A stretch of DNA of 64,000 nt, taken from Dehalogenimonas sp. THU2 (lineage in GTDB: Bacteria > Chloroflexota > Dehalococcoidia > Dehalococcoidales > Dehalococcoidaceae). Both the position numbers and the translations under genes were made by a program. The stretch's first letter is position 1. Every line of letters starts with the position of its first letter. Below, piece after piece: positions 35,403-42,903 of this stretch. The notes beneath the pieces are model-generated. The model was not told the DNA's origin. It did not search any database and saw only the letters and a program-made list of their open reading frames with translations. The stretch is taken from NCBI RefSeq assembly GCF_039749495.1, contig NZ_JBDLLU010000001.1, forward strand, positions 62,001 through 126,000, given 5' to 3'.

Positions 35403-36496
35403 TTAAGCACTCTTCCTATCTTACCGGCGCGGATGGCCAGATCGGCCAGCACGACGGCGGTCATCGATTCAGCCACCGCGGCGGCGCGGGGCACGATGCA
35501 GGTATCGTGCCGGCCGCCGACGGCGATGGTGGTGGGTTCGTTAGTGGATAAATCCACGCTACGCTGTAATTTGGCGATGGAGGGCGTCGGCTTCACCGCC
35601 AGTCGGGCGACCAGCGGCATGCCGCTGCTGATGCCGCCTAAAATGCCGCCGGCGTTGTTGGTGGTGGTGACGATCCGGCCGTCCATGACATCGTAAGCGT
35701 CGTTGTCCTCCGACCCTCTCATCCGGGCGGCGTTGAATCCGGCGCCGAAATCCACGCCCTTGACGGCCGGTATGGCGAAATAGGCCTTGGCGAGGCAGCC
35801 TTCCAGGGTGTCGAATACCGGCTCGCCGACACCCACCGGCAGGCCTTCCACCCGCGCCTCGATAATGCCGCCCACCGAATCCCCGTCGCGACCCGCCTCT
35901 TTAATGGCTTCTATCATCCTGGCGGCTGCCGAGGCGTCGGCGCAGGAGACCTCGTTTTCAACCATCGCTGCCCGGATATCGGCGACGCTTGGGGGAGGAT
36001 TGCTTTTCACTCCGCCGATCTCGACGGTATGGGCCACTACTTCCACGCCGATGGTCGAAAGCAGTTTTTTTGCGACCGCGCCGGCCATGACGAAGCCGGC
36101 GGTGATGCGGCCGGAAAACCGGCCGGAGCCGCGCCAGTCGTGAAACCCGCCGTATTTTTCAAAGGCGGTGAAATCGGCGTGGCCGGGCCGGATGAGGTCC
36201 TTGACCTTCTCGTATTCCGAGGAGTCGATATTGCGGTTCCAGATAGCCAGGCAGATGGGCGCGCCGGTGGTGCGGTCGTTAAAGACCCCGGAGAAAATCT
36301 CCACGCGGTCTTCCTCTTTACGGGCGGTAGCCAGGGGGCGGCTGCGGCCGCTCTTACGCTTGTCGGCTTCGCGCTGGATGTCTTCGACAAAGAGCGGCAG
36401 GCCGGCGGGGCAGCCGTCGATAACGATGCCGACGCAGTCGCCGTGGCTCTCACCGAAGCTGGTAATACGAAAAATCTCTCCCAGGGAGTTATTCAC
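35399..36496 (-). CDS. aroC: Chorismate synthase
   Basis: AroC converts EPSP to chorismate with reduced FMN. The 365 residues hold the three classical signatures: [19 protein letters not shown] near the start, then [12 protein letters not shown]-like [20 protein letters not shown], and [14 protein letters not shown] near 255 with the later [16 protein letters not shown] region. It overlaps aroA (8 bases) and pheA (4 bases), consistent with a tight operon. Confidence 0.97.
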   Translation of the reverse strand: MNNSLGEIFRITSFGESHGDCVGIVIDGCPAGLPLFVEDIQREADKRKSGRSRPLATARKEEDRVEIFSGVFNDRTTGAPICLAIWNRNIDSSEYEKVKDLIRPGHADFTAFEKYGGFHDWRGSGRFSGRITAGFVMAGAVAKKLLSTIGVEVVAHTVEIGGVKSNPPPSVADIRAAMVENEVSCADASAAARMIEAIKEAGRDGDSVGGIIEARVEGLPVGVGEPVFDTLEGCLAKAYFAIPAVKGVDFGAGFNAARMRGSEDNDAYDVMDGRIVTTTNNAGGILGGISSGMPLVARLAVKPTPSIAKLQRSVDLSTNEPTTIAVGGRHDTCIVPRAAAVAESMTAVVLADLAIRAGKIGRVLK

Positions 36497-37751
36497 TTAT
36501 GATCACCTTTCCGCCGGCGGTTTCAAAATCCTGCCAGAAGCCGGGATAGGTTTTGGCGACGCATCCGGCGCCTTCAATGACTGTGTCGCCGCAGGTTGCC
36601 GCCAGCATGGCGAAGGCCATGGCGATGCGGTGGTCGTCATGGCTGTCGATGACCGCGCCGCGCGGTGTCCCGCCGGTTACGGTCATCCGGCCAGCTTCCT
36701 CGACGACCTCTATACCCATGCGCTTCAGGTTGCCGGCTACCGCCGAAACACGGTCCGATTCTTTCAATCTGGCCCGTTCCAACCCAGTGATGGCGCTCTC
36801 GCCCTCAGCCACAGCGGCCAGGCAGGCCACGGTGGGGAGGAGATCGATGGCTTCATTGAGGTCGATCTCTACCGCCCGGAGCGGCGAGGGGCTGACGGTC
36901 ACCGAATCACCGGCGATATTCACTCCGGCGCCCATCCGGCGCAAGCAGTTTAACATGAAACGGTCGGCCTGAAAACTGTTCTCGTTAAGCCCGGTTACCG
37001 TCAAGCCGCCGGCGATGGCCCCCAGGCCGATGAAGTACGAGGCGCTGGACCAGTCACCTTCGACGGTGTAGTCCGCAGCCTGGTAAGCCTGGTGCTGGAC
37101 CCGGAATTCGGTGAGGTTACCGGCAGTCTCGACAACGATCCCGAAACGTCGCAAACAATAGACCGTCATCCGGAGGTAGTCCCTCGATTCCGCCGGGGTG
37201 GTCAGCCGAACGTTCAACCCGTCTGGGGCGAGGGGCGCGGCCAGCAACAGGCCGGAAATGAACTGCGAACTGATGTTGCCGGGCAACGATACCACGCCGG
37301 TCTGGAACCGGCTGCCGCCGCCGTGGATATCAAGGCAGGTATCGGTCAGTTCCGACTCTACGCTTAACTGACTGAATACCTCCAGTATCGGGGTCATCGG
37401 CCGCCGCGCCAGGCCGGGGTCGAAGGTGATGCGGCTCTCGCCATCCAGCATGGCGCACACCGGCGCCAGGAAACGCAGCGTGGCCGCCGACTGGCGGCAG
37501 TTCAAATTCTGGCGCGGCGGTTTCAGATGCCCGCCGGAGACGGTCCAGACGCCGGGCTGGCGCTCGATGACGGCGCCGAGCTGCGCCAGAACCTCCGCGG
37601 CGGCTTCGGTGTCGTCGGCGACCAGGGGGTTGGATATGCGGCTCACCCCCTCCGCCAATGCCGCAGCGAAAAGGGCGCGAATGGTGTAGCTCTTGGAGGG
37701 CGGGGCGGCGATGGCACCGCTGACGACGCTTTTACTGATGCTGGCTTTCAT
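36489..37751 (-). CDS. aroA: 3-phosphoshikimate 1-carboxyvinyltransferase (EPSP synthase)
   Basis: EPSP synthase joins PEP to shikimate-3-phosphate. The 420 residues have [19 protein letters not shown] near the N-terminus, [18 protein letters not shown] (equivalent of the LFLGNAGTAMR region), [39 protein letters not shown] and [16 protein letters not shown]. The PEP-binding loop reads SAATLRF rather than GNAGTAMRP, which places it with the class that differs from plant-type enzymes. It overlaps both aroK and aroC. Confidence 0.95.
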   Translation of the reverse strand: MKASISKSVVSGAIAAPPSKSYTIRALFAAALAEGVSRISNPLVADDTEAAAEVLAQLGAVIERQPGVWTVSGGHLKPPRQNLNCRQSAATLRFLAPVCAMLDGESRITFDPGLARRPMTPILEVFSQLSVESELTDTCLDIHGGGSRFQTGVVSLPGNISSQFISGLLLAAPLAPDGLNVRLTTPAESRDYLRMTVYCLRRFGIVVETAGNLTEFRVQHQAYQAADYTVEGDWSSASYFIGLGAIAGGLTVTGLNENSFQADRFMLNCLRRMGAGVNIAGDSVTVSPSPLRAVEIDLNEAIDLLPTVACLAAVAEGESAITGLERARLKESDRVSAVAGNLKRMGIEVVEEAGRMTVTGGTPRGAVIDSHDDHRIAMAFAMLAATCGDTVIEGAGCVAKTYPGFWQDFETAGGKVIISE

Positions 37752-38262
37752 CTATCCCCAGTTTTTCAATAATCTCATTGATAACGGCGGCGAAGGGGCG
37801 CCCTCCGGTCTTGACCGTGATATCCGCCGCCGCCTCGTAAAGCGGCCTCCGCGCGGTATGAAGATCCGCTATGATCCGGTCACGGTCCGGATGTTCCAGC
37901 AATGGCCGGTTCCGGCTGTTGGAGAGACGGTCCTGGAGGCTGGCGGTATCGGTTTCCAGGTAAACGATATGCGACGAGTTTCTCAGGCGGTCGATGTTGA
38001 CCGGCCTCTGTACTACGCCGCCGCCGCAGGCGATGACGGCGCCGCGGGCGGATACGCTTACCTTATTAATGATCTCCTCTTCCAAATCCCGGAAGCCCGG
38101 TTCTCCCAGCTCGGCGAATATCTGAGCGACACTTTTACCGGCCTGCTGTTCGATAAGCCGGTCGATTTCCACAAATTCATAGCCCAGCCGCCGGGCCATT
38201 CTTTTACCAGCGCTGGATTTGCCGGAGCCCATGAAGCCGATGAGAGCGATATTGCGTTTCAT
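37732..38262 (-). CDS. aroK: Shikimate kinase
   Basis: AroK phosphorylates shikimate at the 3-hydroxyl. The 176-residue protein has a P-loop GFMGSGKSS at 9-17, EIDRLIEQQAGKSVAQIFAE, FRDLEEEII and the GGGVVQRPVNID Walker B-like shikimate site, then RNRPLLEH (LID). The frame continues to 38325, but ATG 38262 gives the usual start MKRNIALIG. It overlaps aroE by four bases and aroA by 20. Confidence 0.95.
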   Translation of the reverse strand: MKRNIALIGFMGSGKSSAGKRMARRLGYEFVEIDRLIEQQAGKSVAQIFAELGEPGFRDLEEEIINKVSVSARGAVIACGGGVVQRPVNIDRLRNSSHIVYLETDTASLQDRLSNSRNRPLLEHPDRDRIIADLHTARRPLYEAAADITVKTGGRPFAAVINEIIEKLGIDESQHQ

Positions 38263-39092
38263 GGGAGCAACGCCTCGGCGGCCGCCTGCCGCATGACCTG
38301 CCGCGGCGCGGGAATACCGGTCCAAAGCTCAAATGCCAGCGCGCCCTGCTCGACTAGCATCTCCAGCCCGCCGACGACGGTGCAGCCCGCCGCTTCGGCC
38401 TCCGCCAGGAGGCGGGTCCGCCGGGGGCGGTAAACGGTGTCGATGACTGTCATGCCAGGTCGCAAAAAGGTGGCGGGCAGCGGCGTCGAACCATCGTCAG
38501 GGCTCATGCCGACGCTGGTGGCGTTGACCACCAGGGAGACACCCTCAAGCGCCGCGTGGAAGCCGTTTTCGGTCATTTCAAATACGCTGGAGCCGGTTTC
38601 ACCGGCCAGTTTCCGGGCGGCGGCCGCCGTGCGATTGACGATGGCTACCGAAGCCCCGGCATCCCCCAGGGCGAATACGGCCGCGCGGGCCACCCCGCCG
38701 GCACCGAGGACGACCGCCTTCTTGCCTTCCGGTTCGAAAGAACCGCCTTTCAGCGCGGCAAGAAAACCCGAGGCATCGGTGTTGTAGCCGATGAGCCGGC
38801 CGTTCTGGTTCATAATGGTATTGACGGCGCCGATGCGGTTTGCCTGGGAATTGACGCTGTCGAGGAGAGGCAGTACCGCCGTCTTATGCGGGATAGTGAC
38901 GTTGGCGCCAGCGAGTCCCAAGCCTCTGATACCTTCGATCGCCTGGGCTAGACCGGCAACCGGCACCCGGAAGGCCAGGTAAATGTAATTCAGCCCCAGC
39001 GCCTTGAACGCGGCGTCGTGCATCGCCGGGGACACCGAGTGTCCTACCGGGTCGCCGATGAGGGCAATGACTCTGGTATCGGCGGTGATCAT
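38259..39092 (-). CDS. aroE: Shikimate 5-dehydrogenase
   Basis: AroE reduces 3-dehydroshikimate with NADPH. The 277-residue protein shows ALIGDPVGHSVSPAMHDAAF, NVTIPHKTAVLPLLD with the catalytic Lys, GAVNTIM, GYNTDASGFLAAL, the nucleotide loop VVLGAGGVARAAVFAL, and VVNATSVGM. ATG 39092 overlaps the aroD stop by four bases; an upstream extension of 52 residues in the ORF is inside aroD and is not used. Confidence 0.95.
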   Translation of the reverse strand: MITADTRVIALIGDPVGHSVSPAMHDAAFKALGLNYIYLAFRVPVAGLAQAIEGIRGLGLAGANVTIPHKTAVLPLLDSVNSQANRIGAVNTIMNQNGRLIGYNTDASGFLAALKGGSFEPEGKKAVVLGAGGVARAAVFALGDAGASVAIVNRTAAAARKLAGETGSSVFEMTENGFHAALEGVSLVVNATSVGMSPDDGSTPLPATFLRPGMTVIDTVYRPRRTRLLAEAEAAGCTVVGGLEMLVEQGALAFELWTGIPAPRQVMRQAAAEALLP

Positions 39093-39742
39093 CGTTCGAT
39101 CATCCGGTAGAGTTCGGCCATTTGGGCCACCGTCAATTGCCCAGGGGCCGACGGACGGCCGGTCTGCAGGGCGGCATAGGTGAATGCCGCTCCGGCGAGT
39201 GGCGCCATCACCCGGCTCAATAGTCCGGTCTCGCCCATGCCGAAGCAAATAAGGTTATGATCGCTGAACTCCCCGTACAGGCGGAGTAGCCGGAGATTGT
39301 CGTCGAATATGGTGGCGGTGGTCACCAACTTGCATATATCGGCCCCGGCAGCCAGTTCCTTTTTAATAATGTCGATCAGCATCCCGGAAGCAGGGGTGCC
39401 GGTAAAATCATGGTGAGAGACCAGGCAGCGGGCTCTTTTTTTGACCAGTTCAACCATCTTTTCCAGGTTGGGGGTGGCCAGTTCCAGGTCGATGATCGAG
39501 GCGCCCATGTCGAGCGCTCTCAACAGTTCCTGCTTGCGTTTGGCCTCCGTTCCCCGCCAGGCCCCGCCCTCGGTGGCGAGGCGGTTGCAGGCCATCCATG
39601 GCTTGGTCAGCTTCCGGGCCAACCCGGCCCAGGACTCGCCGATAAGGTCGATCCTGACCTCATAGAGATCGGCTAGCGGCGCGGCGGCGGCGATCGCCGC
39701 CTCATCGGACGAGGTTATGACGGCGCAGATGGCAGGGTTCAT
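39089..39742 (-). CDS. aroD: 3-dehydroquinate dehydratase, type I
   Basis: AroD forms 3-dehydroshikimate by a Schiff-base mechanism. The 217 residues carry the type I features YEVRIDLIGE, LVSHHDFTGTPASGML (His pair) and KLVTTATIFDDNLRLL with the Schiff-base Lys; FGMGETGLLSRVMAPL is near the end. It is slightly shorter than the usual 225-250. It is translationally coupled to aroB and aroE through ATGA overlaps. Confidence 0.95.
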   Translation of the reverse strand: MNPAICAVITSSDEAAIAAAAPLADLYEVRIDLIGESWAGLARKLTKPWMACNRLATEGGAWRGTEAKRKQELLRALDMGASIIDLELATPNLEKMVELVKKRARCLVSHHDFTGTPASGMLIDIIKKELAAGADICKLVTTATIFDDNLRLLRLYGEFSDHNLICFGMGETGLLSRVMAPLAGAAFTYAALQTGRPSAPGQLTVAQMAELYRMIER

Positions 39743-40815
39743 GCCGACAGCACTTCAGCGACGATCTGAGGGTCGATATCGGCTCTGGTGACGACGCTGC
39801 CGATGCCGGTGGGCAGGATGAACTTCATTCGGCCTTCGGTGACTTTTTTATCATGCTGCATGGCGGCGATGACGGCGGCGGGGCGGGTGACCGGTATCGA
39901 CACCGGCAGACCGGCGGCGGTGATGAGCCGTAAAATGCGTTCCATATCGGCGCCGTTCAGCAGCTCAAGCCGGTTGGCCAGCCGGGCGGCCATGGCCATA
40001 CCGAGGGCGACCGCGGTGCCGTGGGGGATCCTGAAATCCGAGACGCACTCGATGGCATGGCCGTAGGTATGACCGAAATTGAGGATGTGGCGGAGTCCCT
40101 GGTCGCGTTCGTCTTTTTCAACCACACGGGCTTTTACCTCCGCAGCGCGGTGCACGGCGTAGGTCAACGCCCCGGGGTCTTTATCCAGCAGTACCGGCGT
40201 GCTCTCTTCCAGGAAAGCGAAAAGCTCCGTATCCTCGATGACGGCGCACTTGATGACTTCGGCCAGCCCGTTTTTGATCTCTTTGGGGGGCAACGAGCCC
40301 AAGGCGGCGGTGTCGCTCACTACCATCACCGGTTGGTAGAAGGTTCCGGCCATGTTCTTGAGCCTGCCGGTGTTCACCGCGACCTTGCCGCCGATGCTGG
40401 AGTCCACCTGGGCCAGCAGGGTGGTGGGTACCTGGACGAAGGGCAACCCGCGCTGATAGGTGGCGGCCACGAAGCCGGCCAGGTCGCCGATGACGCCGCC
40501 GCCGAGGGCCAGGATGGGGGTGTTCCGCTCGACGCGCCGGCGGGACAGACTCTCATAAAGCTTGCCGGCGACGGTCAGCGACTTGTAAGCCTCGCCGTCG
40601 GGTATGGCGATCATCTCCACATCGCGGTCCGCCGTTTTAAGGGCTTCTACCAGGCCGGCGCCGTAGAGGCGGGCGACGGTGCGGTTGGTGATGACGACGA
40701 ACCGCCGGCCCAGACCGTGGTGTTCCAGCATTTCGGGTAATTTTCCCAGAAGGCCTTCACCCATATAGACGGGATAACCGCGTTCGCCAAGGTTTACGTT
40801 TATCTGGTAAGTCAT
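39739..40815 (-). CDS. aroB: 3-dehydroquinate synthase
   Basis: AroB cyclises DAHP to 3-dehydroquinate using NAD and a divalent metal. The 358 residues contain VVITNRTVARLYG, IPDGEAYKSL, ILALGGGVIGDLAGFVAATY, VQVPTTLLAQVDSSIGGKVAVN, GLAEVIKCAVIED and the metal-ligand stretch LRHILNFGHTYGHAIE. It follows aroF after four bases and overlaps aroD. Confidence 0.97.
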   Translation of the reverse strand: MTYQINVNLGERGYPVYMGEGLLGKLPEMLEHHGLGRRFVVITNRTVARLYGAGLVEALKTADRDVEMIAIPDGEAYKSLTVAGKLYESLSRRRVERNTPILALGGGVIGDLAGFVAATYQRGLPFVQVPTTLLAQVDSSIGGKVAVNTGRLKNMAGTFYQPVMVVSDTAALGSLPPKEIKNGLAEVIKCAVIEDTELFAFLEESTPVLLDKDPGALTYAVHRAAEVKARVVEKDERDQGLRHILNFGHTYGHAIECVSDFRIPHGTAVALGMAMAARLANRLELLNGADMERILRLITAAGLPVSIPVTRPAAVIAAMQHDKKVTEGRMKFILPTGIGSVVTRADIDPQIVAEVLSA

Positions 40816-40819
40816 AGCC

Positions 40820-41869
40820 CTATTTTACGGCAATTTGGCGCAACTGTCTTGCCACGGTGATGATCTCTTTAAGTTCCGCGGGACTGATCATCTGGGAGGC
40901 GTCCACCAAGGCTTCTTCCGGGCGGTCGTGGACCTCTATCATCAGGCCGGAAGCGCCGGCGGCGATAGAAGCCAGGCTCATCGAACGGATGAGATCCCGG
41001 CGGCCGGTGGCGTGGCTGGGGTCGACGATGATGGGTAGAAAGGTCTCCTTTTGGACGACCGGCACCGCCGCCAGGTCCAGGAGGTACCGGGTGAAGTTTT
41101 TGCCCTTGCCCACCGGCACGATGCCGCGCTCGCACAGGATGATGTCCTTGTTGCCCTCGGCGGCGATGTACTCGGCGAAGCACAAGAACTCCTCCACCGA
41201 GGCGCCGAAGTGACGCTTGAACATGACGGGGAGGTTTTTACGGGCGGCGGCCTGGAGCAGGTCCTGGTCGTACATATTGCGGGAGCCGATCTGGATGATA
41301 TCGACGAACTGGCTGACCAGCTCTACCTGGGCCTCGCCGCGGACCTCGGTCACCACCGGCATGCCGAAAGCCTCACCGGCTTCCTTGAGCCAGGTCAGGG
41401 CTTCCACGGCCTCGTCATTACCGGCCGAACCCAGCCCCTGAAAGGAATGGACGCTGGAGCGCGGCTTGAAGACACCGCCGCGGAGCACATGGGCACCGGC
41501 GGCCTTCACCTGTTCGGCGATGCGAAACAACGCTTCCCGGCTTTCCACGGCGCAGGGGCCGGCGATGAACAGCGGCTCTTCTCCACCGATTTCGACCGGG
41601 CCGATCTTGATTATATGCGTGCTGGTCTCGCCGTAAGCGCTGGAGTATTCCCTGTTGATCAGTTTATAGGGCGCCTCTATCATTCTAGCCTCCTTTACTC
41701 CGGGAAGGGCCGCCAGGTGGGCAAAATCCACCCGGCGTTCGTCACCGACCAGGCCCAGCACGGTGAGATGCTGGCCGCGGGAGACATCCGTGCGCAGGCC
41801 TGCCCTGGCCACTTCGTCGATAACGTGTTGAATCTGCTCCGGGGTGGCGTCCTTTTTCATGATGATCAT
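40820..41869 (-). CDS. aroF: 3-deoxy-7-phosphoheptulonate (DAHP) synthase
   Basis: DAHP synthase commits PEP and erythrose-4-phosphate to aromatic synthesis. The 349-residue protein has an N-terminal ferredoxin-like regulatory domain (residues about 1-70, MIIMKKDATPEQIQHVIDEV) and a type I-beta TIM barrel with IAGPCAVESREALFRIAEQV, GGVFKPRSSVHSFQGLG, IGSRNMYDQDLLQ, VMFKRHFGASVEEFLCFAEY, CERGI and PIIVDPSHATGRRDLI. The regulatory domain in relatives binds Tyr or Phe. It is the first gene of the aro operon and lies behind the aromatic leader peptide and terminator described separately. The symbol could equally be aroG by convention. Confidence 0.95.
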   Translation of the reverse strand: MIIMKKDATPEQIQHVIDEVARAGLRTDVSRGQHLTVLGLVGDERRVDFAHLAALPGVKEARMIEAPYKLINREYSSAYGETSTHIIKIGPVEIGGEEPLFIAGPCAVESREALFRIAEQVKAAGAHVLRGGVFKPRSSVHSFQGLGSAGNDEAVEALTWLKEAGEAFGMPVVTEVRGEAQVELVSQFVDIIQIGSRNMYDQDLLQAAARKNLPVMFKRHFGASVEEFLCFAEYIAAEGNKDIILCERGIVPVGKGKNFTRYLLDLAAVPVVQKETFLPIIVDPSHATGRRDLIRSMSLASIAAGASGLMIEVHDRPEEALVDASQMISPAELKEIITVARQLRQIAVK

Positions 41870-41898
41870 CTGATCCGATTCCTTTCCTGTCCTTAAAC

Positions 41899-41925
41899 TA
41901 AAAAATCCTCCCGGTTGGGAGGATT
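41899..41925 (-). terminator. Attenuator terminator before aroF
   Basis: On the minus strand AATCCTCCC-AACC-GGGAGGATT forms a nine-base-pair stem followed by TTTTTAG. It stands about 30 bases before the aroF start, behind a leader peptide ORF, so it is positioned to stop the operon message unless prevented. An alternative pairing partner GGGAGGTTC lies 54 bases upstream (plus-strand 41976-41984). Confidence 0.9.
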
Positions 41926-41960
41926 CACTGCCTGATGGTCTTTATGTGTTTTAGGTGCAC

Positions 41961-42044
41961 TTACGCAAAAACGCCGAACCTCCCTGATGTGCCTTTAAGG
42001 CACCAGGTAAAGTAATAATAGGCATTGAAGCTATGAGCAATCAT
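41961..42044 (-). CDS. Aromatic amino acid leader peptide
   Basis: A 27-codon ORF on the minus strand reads MIAHSFNAYYYFTWCLKG and then eight further residues including two more Phe, ending GVFA and TAA. Six aromatic residues out of the seven from Phe6 to Trp14 sense all three pathway products, with the triple Tyr, Phe and Trp codons (42020-42003) abutting a stem GTGCC TTAAA GGCAC. There is no Shine-Dalgarno; the promoter places transcription start almost at the ATG, so it may be read as a leaderless message. It is followed by the terminator and aroF. Its role in transcription attenuation is inference from arrangement. Confidence 0.85.
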   Translation of the reverse strand: MIAHSFNAYYYFTWCLKGTSGRFGVFA

Positions 42045-42051
42045 TGATAGA

Positions 42052-42080
42052 AGATTATCACGAGCGCCGGGGGATGTCAA
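42052..42080 (-). promoter_or_regulatory. Promoter of the aro operon
   Basis: On the minus strand TTGACA (plus positions 42075-42080) and TAATCT (42052-42057) are 17 bases apart, a strong sigma-70 match. An overlapping GATAAT is at 15 bases. Transcription should begin near 42045, at or one base before the leader peptide ATG. Confidence 0.8.
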
Positions 42081-42110
42081 GAACTGCCGGGCAGCGCTGA
42101 TAATCCGTGA

Positions 42111-42137
42111 AAGGGTGCCCGCCCGAGCGGGCACCCT
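42111..42137 (-). terminator. Intrinsic terminator after bacterioferritin gene
   Basis: AGGGTGCCCGC-CCGA-GCGGGCACCCT is a perfect ten to eleven-base-pair stem with a tetraloop. It follows the bacterioferritin stop by 37 bases and ends in CCCTTTC on the minus strand; it also separates bfr from the aro promoter. Confidence 0.85.
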
Positions 42138-42173
42138 TCGATGCCGGACAATTACGGAAAGACCGTTAATCGG

Positions 42174-42641
42174 CTACTCGGTTTTAGTGGAAAGGAAAAT
42201 CTGGAGACCCATCTGGCCGATCTGGTCCTGAACGCCCTCGATCTCGTCGATGTGGGAGTCCTCTTCATCCAGGATGTGCTGAAGCATGTCCCGGGTGGCG
42301 TTGTCCGCCGCTTCGCCGCAGAGAGCGATGGCTGAATTGTAGCTCTTGATGGCGCCTGCCTCGGCGAGGCGGTCGTTCTCGAACATCTTGGGCACGTCGG
42401 CACCGATGTAGATCTTACGGTATTCACTGACCACGGGGATCCCTTCAAGGAAGAGGATGCGCCCGATGAGTTTTTCGGCGTGAATCATCTCCGTGATGGC
42501 GCGTTTCTCGATAGCCTTATGAAGCTTTTCATAATTCCAGTTAGCGCACATCTCCGAGTGGACCATGTACTGGTTGATGGCGGTGAGTTCATCGGCCAGC
42601 AGGGAATTGAGAACCTCTATAACTTTGGGATCGCCTTTCAT
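42174..42641 (-). CDS. bfr: Bacterioferritin
   Basis: Bacterioferritin stores iron in a 24-subunit shell. The 155-residue product is typical in length and has the diiron ligands: LADELTAINQYMVHSEM, KRAITEMIHAEKLIGRI and LDEEDSHIDEIEGVQDQIG. The haem-binding Met equivalent is likely in the HSEMCANW region. The ORF extends to 42749, but GGAGG six bases before ATG 42641 and the family start (MKGDPKVIEVLN) fix the gene. A GTAATA-N6-TATTAC palindrome lies just upstream. Confidence 0.95.
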   Translation of the reverse strand: MKGDPKVIEVLNSLLADELTAINQYMVHSEMCANWNYEKLHKAIEKRAITEMIHAEKLIGRILFLEGIPVVSEYRKIYIGADVPKMFENDRLAEAGAIKSYNSAIALCGEAADNATRDMLQHILDEEDSHIDEIEGVQDQIGQMGLQIFLSTKTE

Positions 42642-42659
42642 GGTTACCTCCTGATTAGA

Positions 42660-42677
42660 GTAATAATTATATATTAC
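42660..42677 (-). promoter_or_regulatory. Palindrome upstream of bacterioferritin
   Basis: GTAATAATTATATATTAC is a perfect six-base inverted repeat with a six-base spacer, about 20 bases before the bfr ATG and overlapping a TATAAT. It could be an operator for an iron- or redox-responsive regulator; none can be named. Confidence 0.45.
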
Positions 42678-42841
42678 CAAAGATATCACCGGTTCCAAAT
42701 AGTGTTGGTGGTGGTGAGAGGGGGGATAGTCGAACCGGGTAGGGCGCATTTATCAAAGGTCAGGATGATGAAAATAGGAGAAAACCCGCCGGGCTCCGAG
42801 AGCCAGATTGTCCGAGAGTGGTAGGATGGACCAGGTGACGC

Positions 42842-42870
42842 TTGTCGAATATGGACAAAAGGCATATGAT
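42842..42870 (+). promoter_or_regulatory. Promoter of the PAS histidine kinase gene
   Basis: TTGTCG at 42842-42847 and TATGAT at 42865-42870 are 17 bases apart. This lies downstream of possible earlier starts and argues for translation from ATG 42904. Confidence 0.5.
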
Positions 42871-42903
42871 TACGAATTAATTGATGAAGAATATTTATAT
42901 GCC

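Noticed and set aside
41899-42044. T-box riboswitch before aroF
   Set aside because: No T-box consensus sequence or specifier loop is visible; the leader ORF with aromatic codons explains the terminator better.
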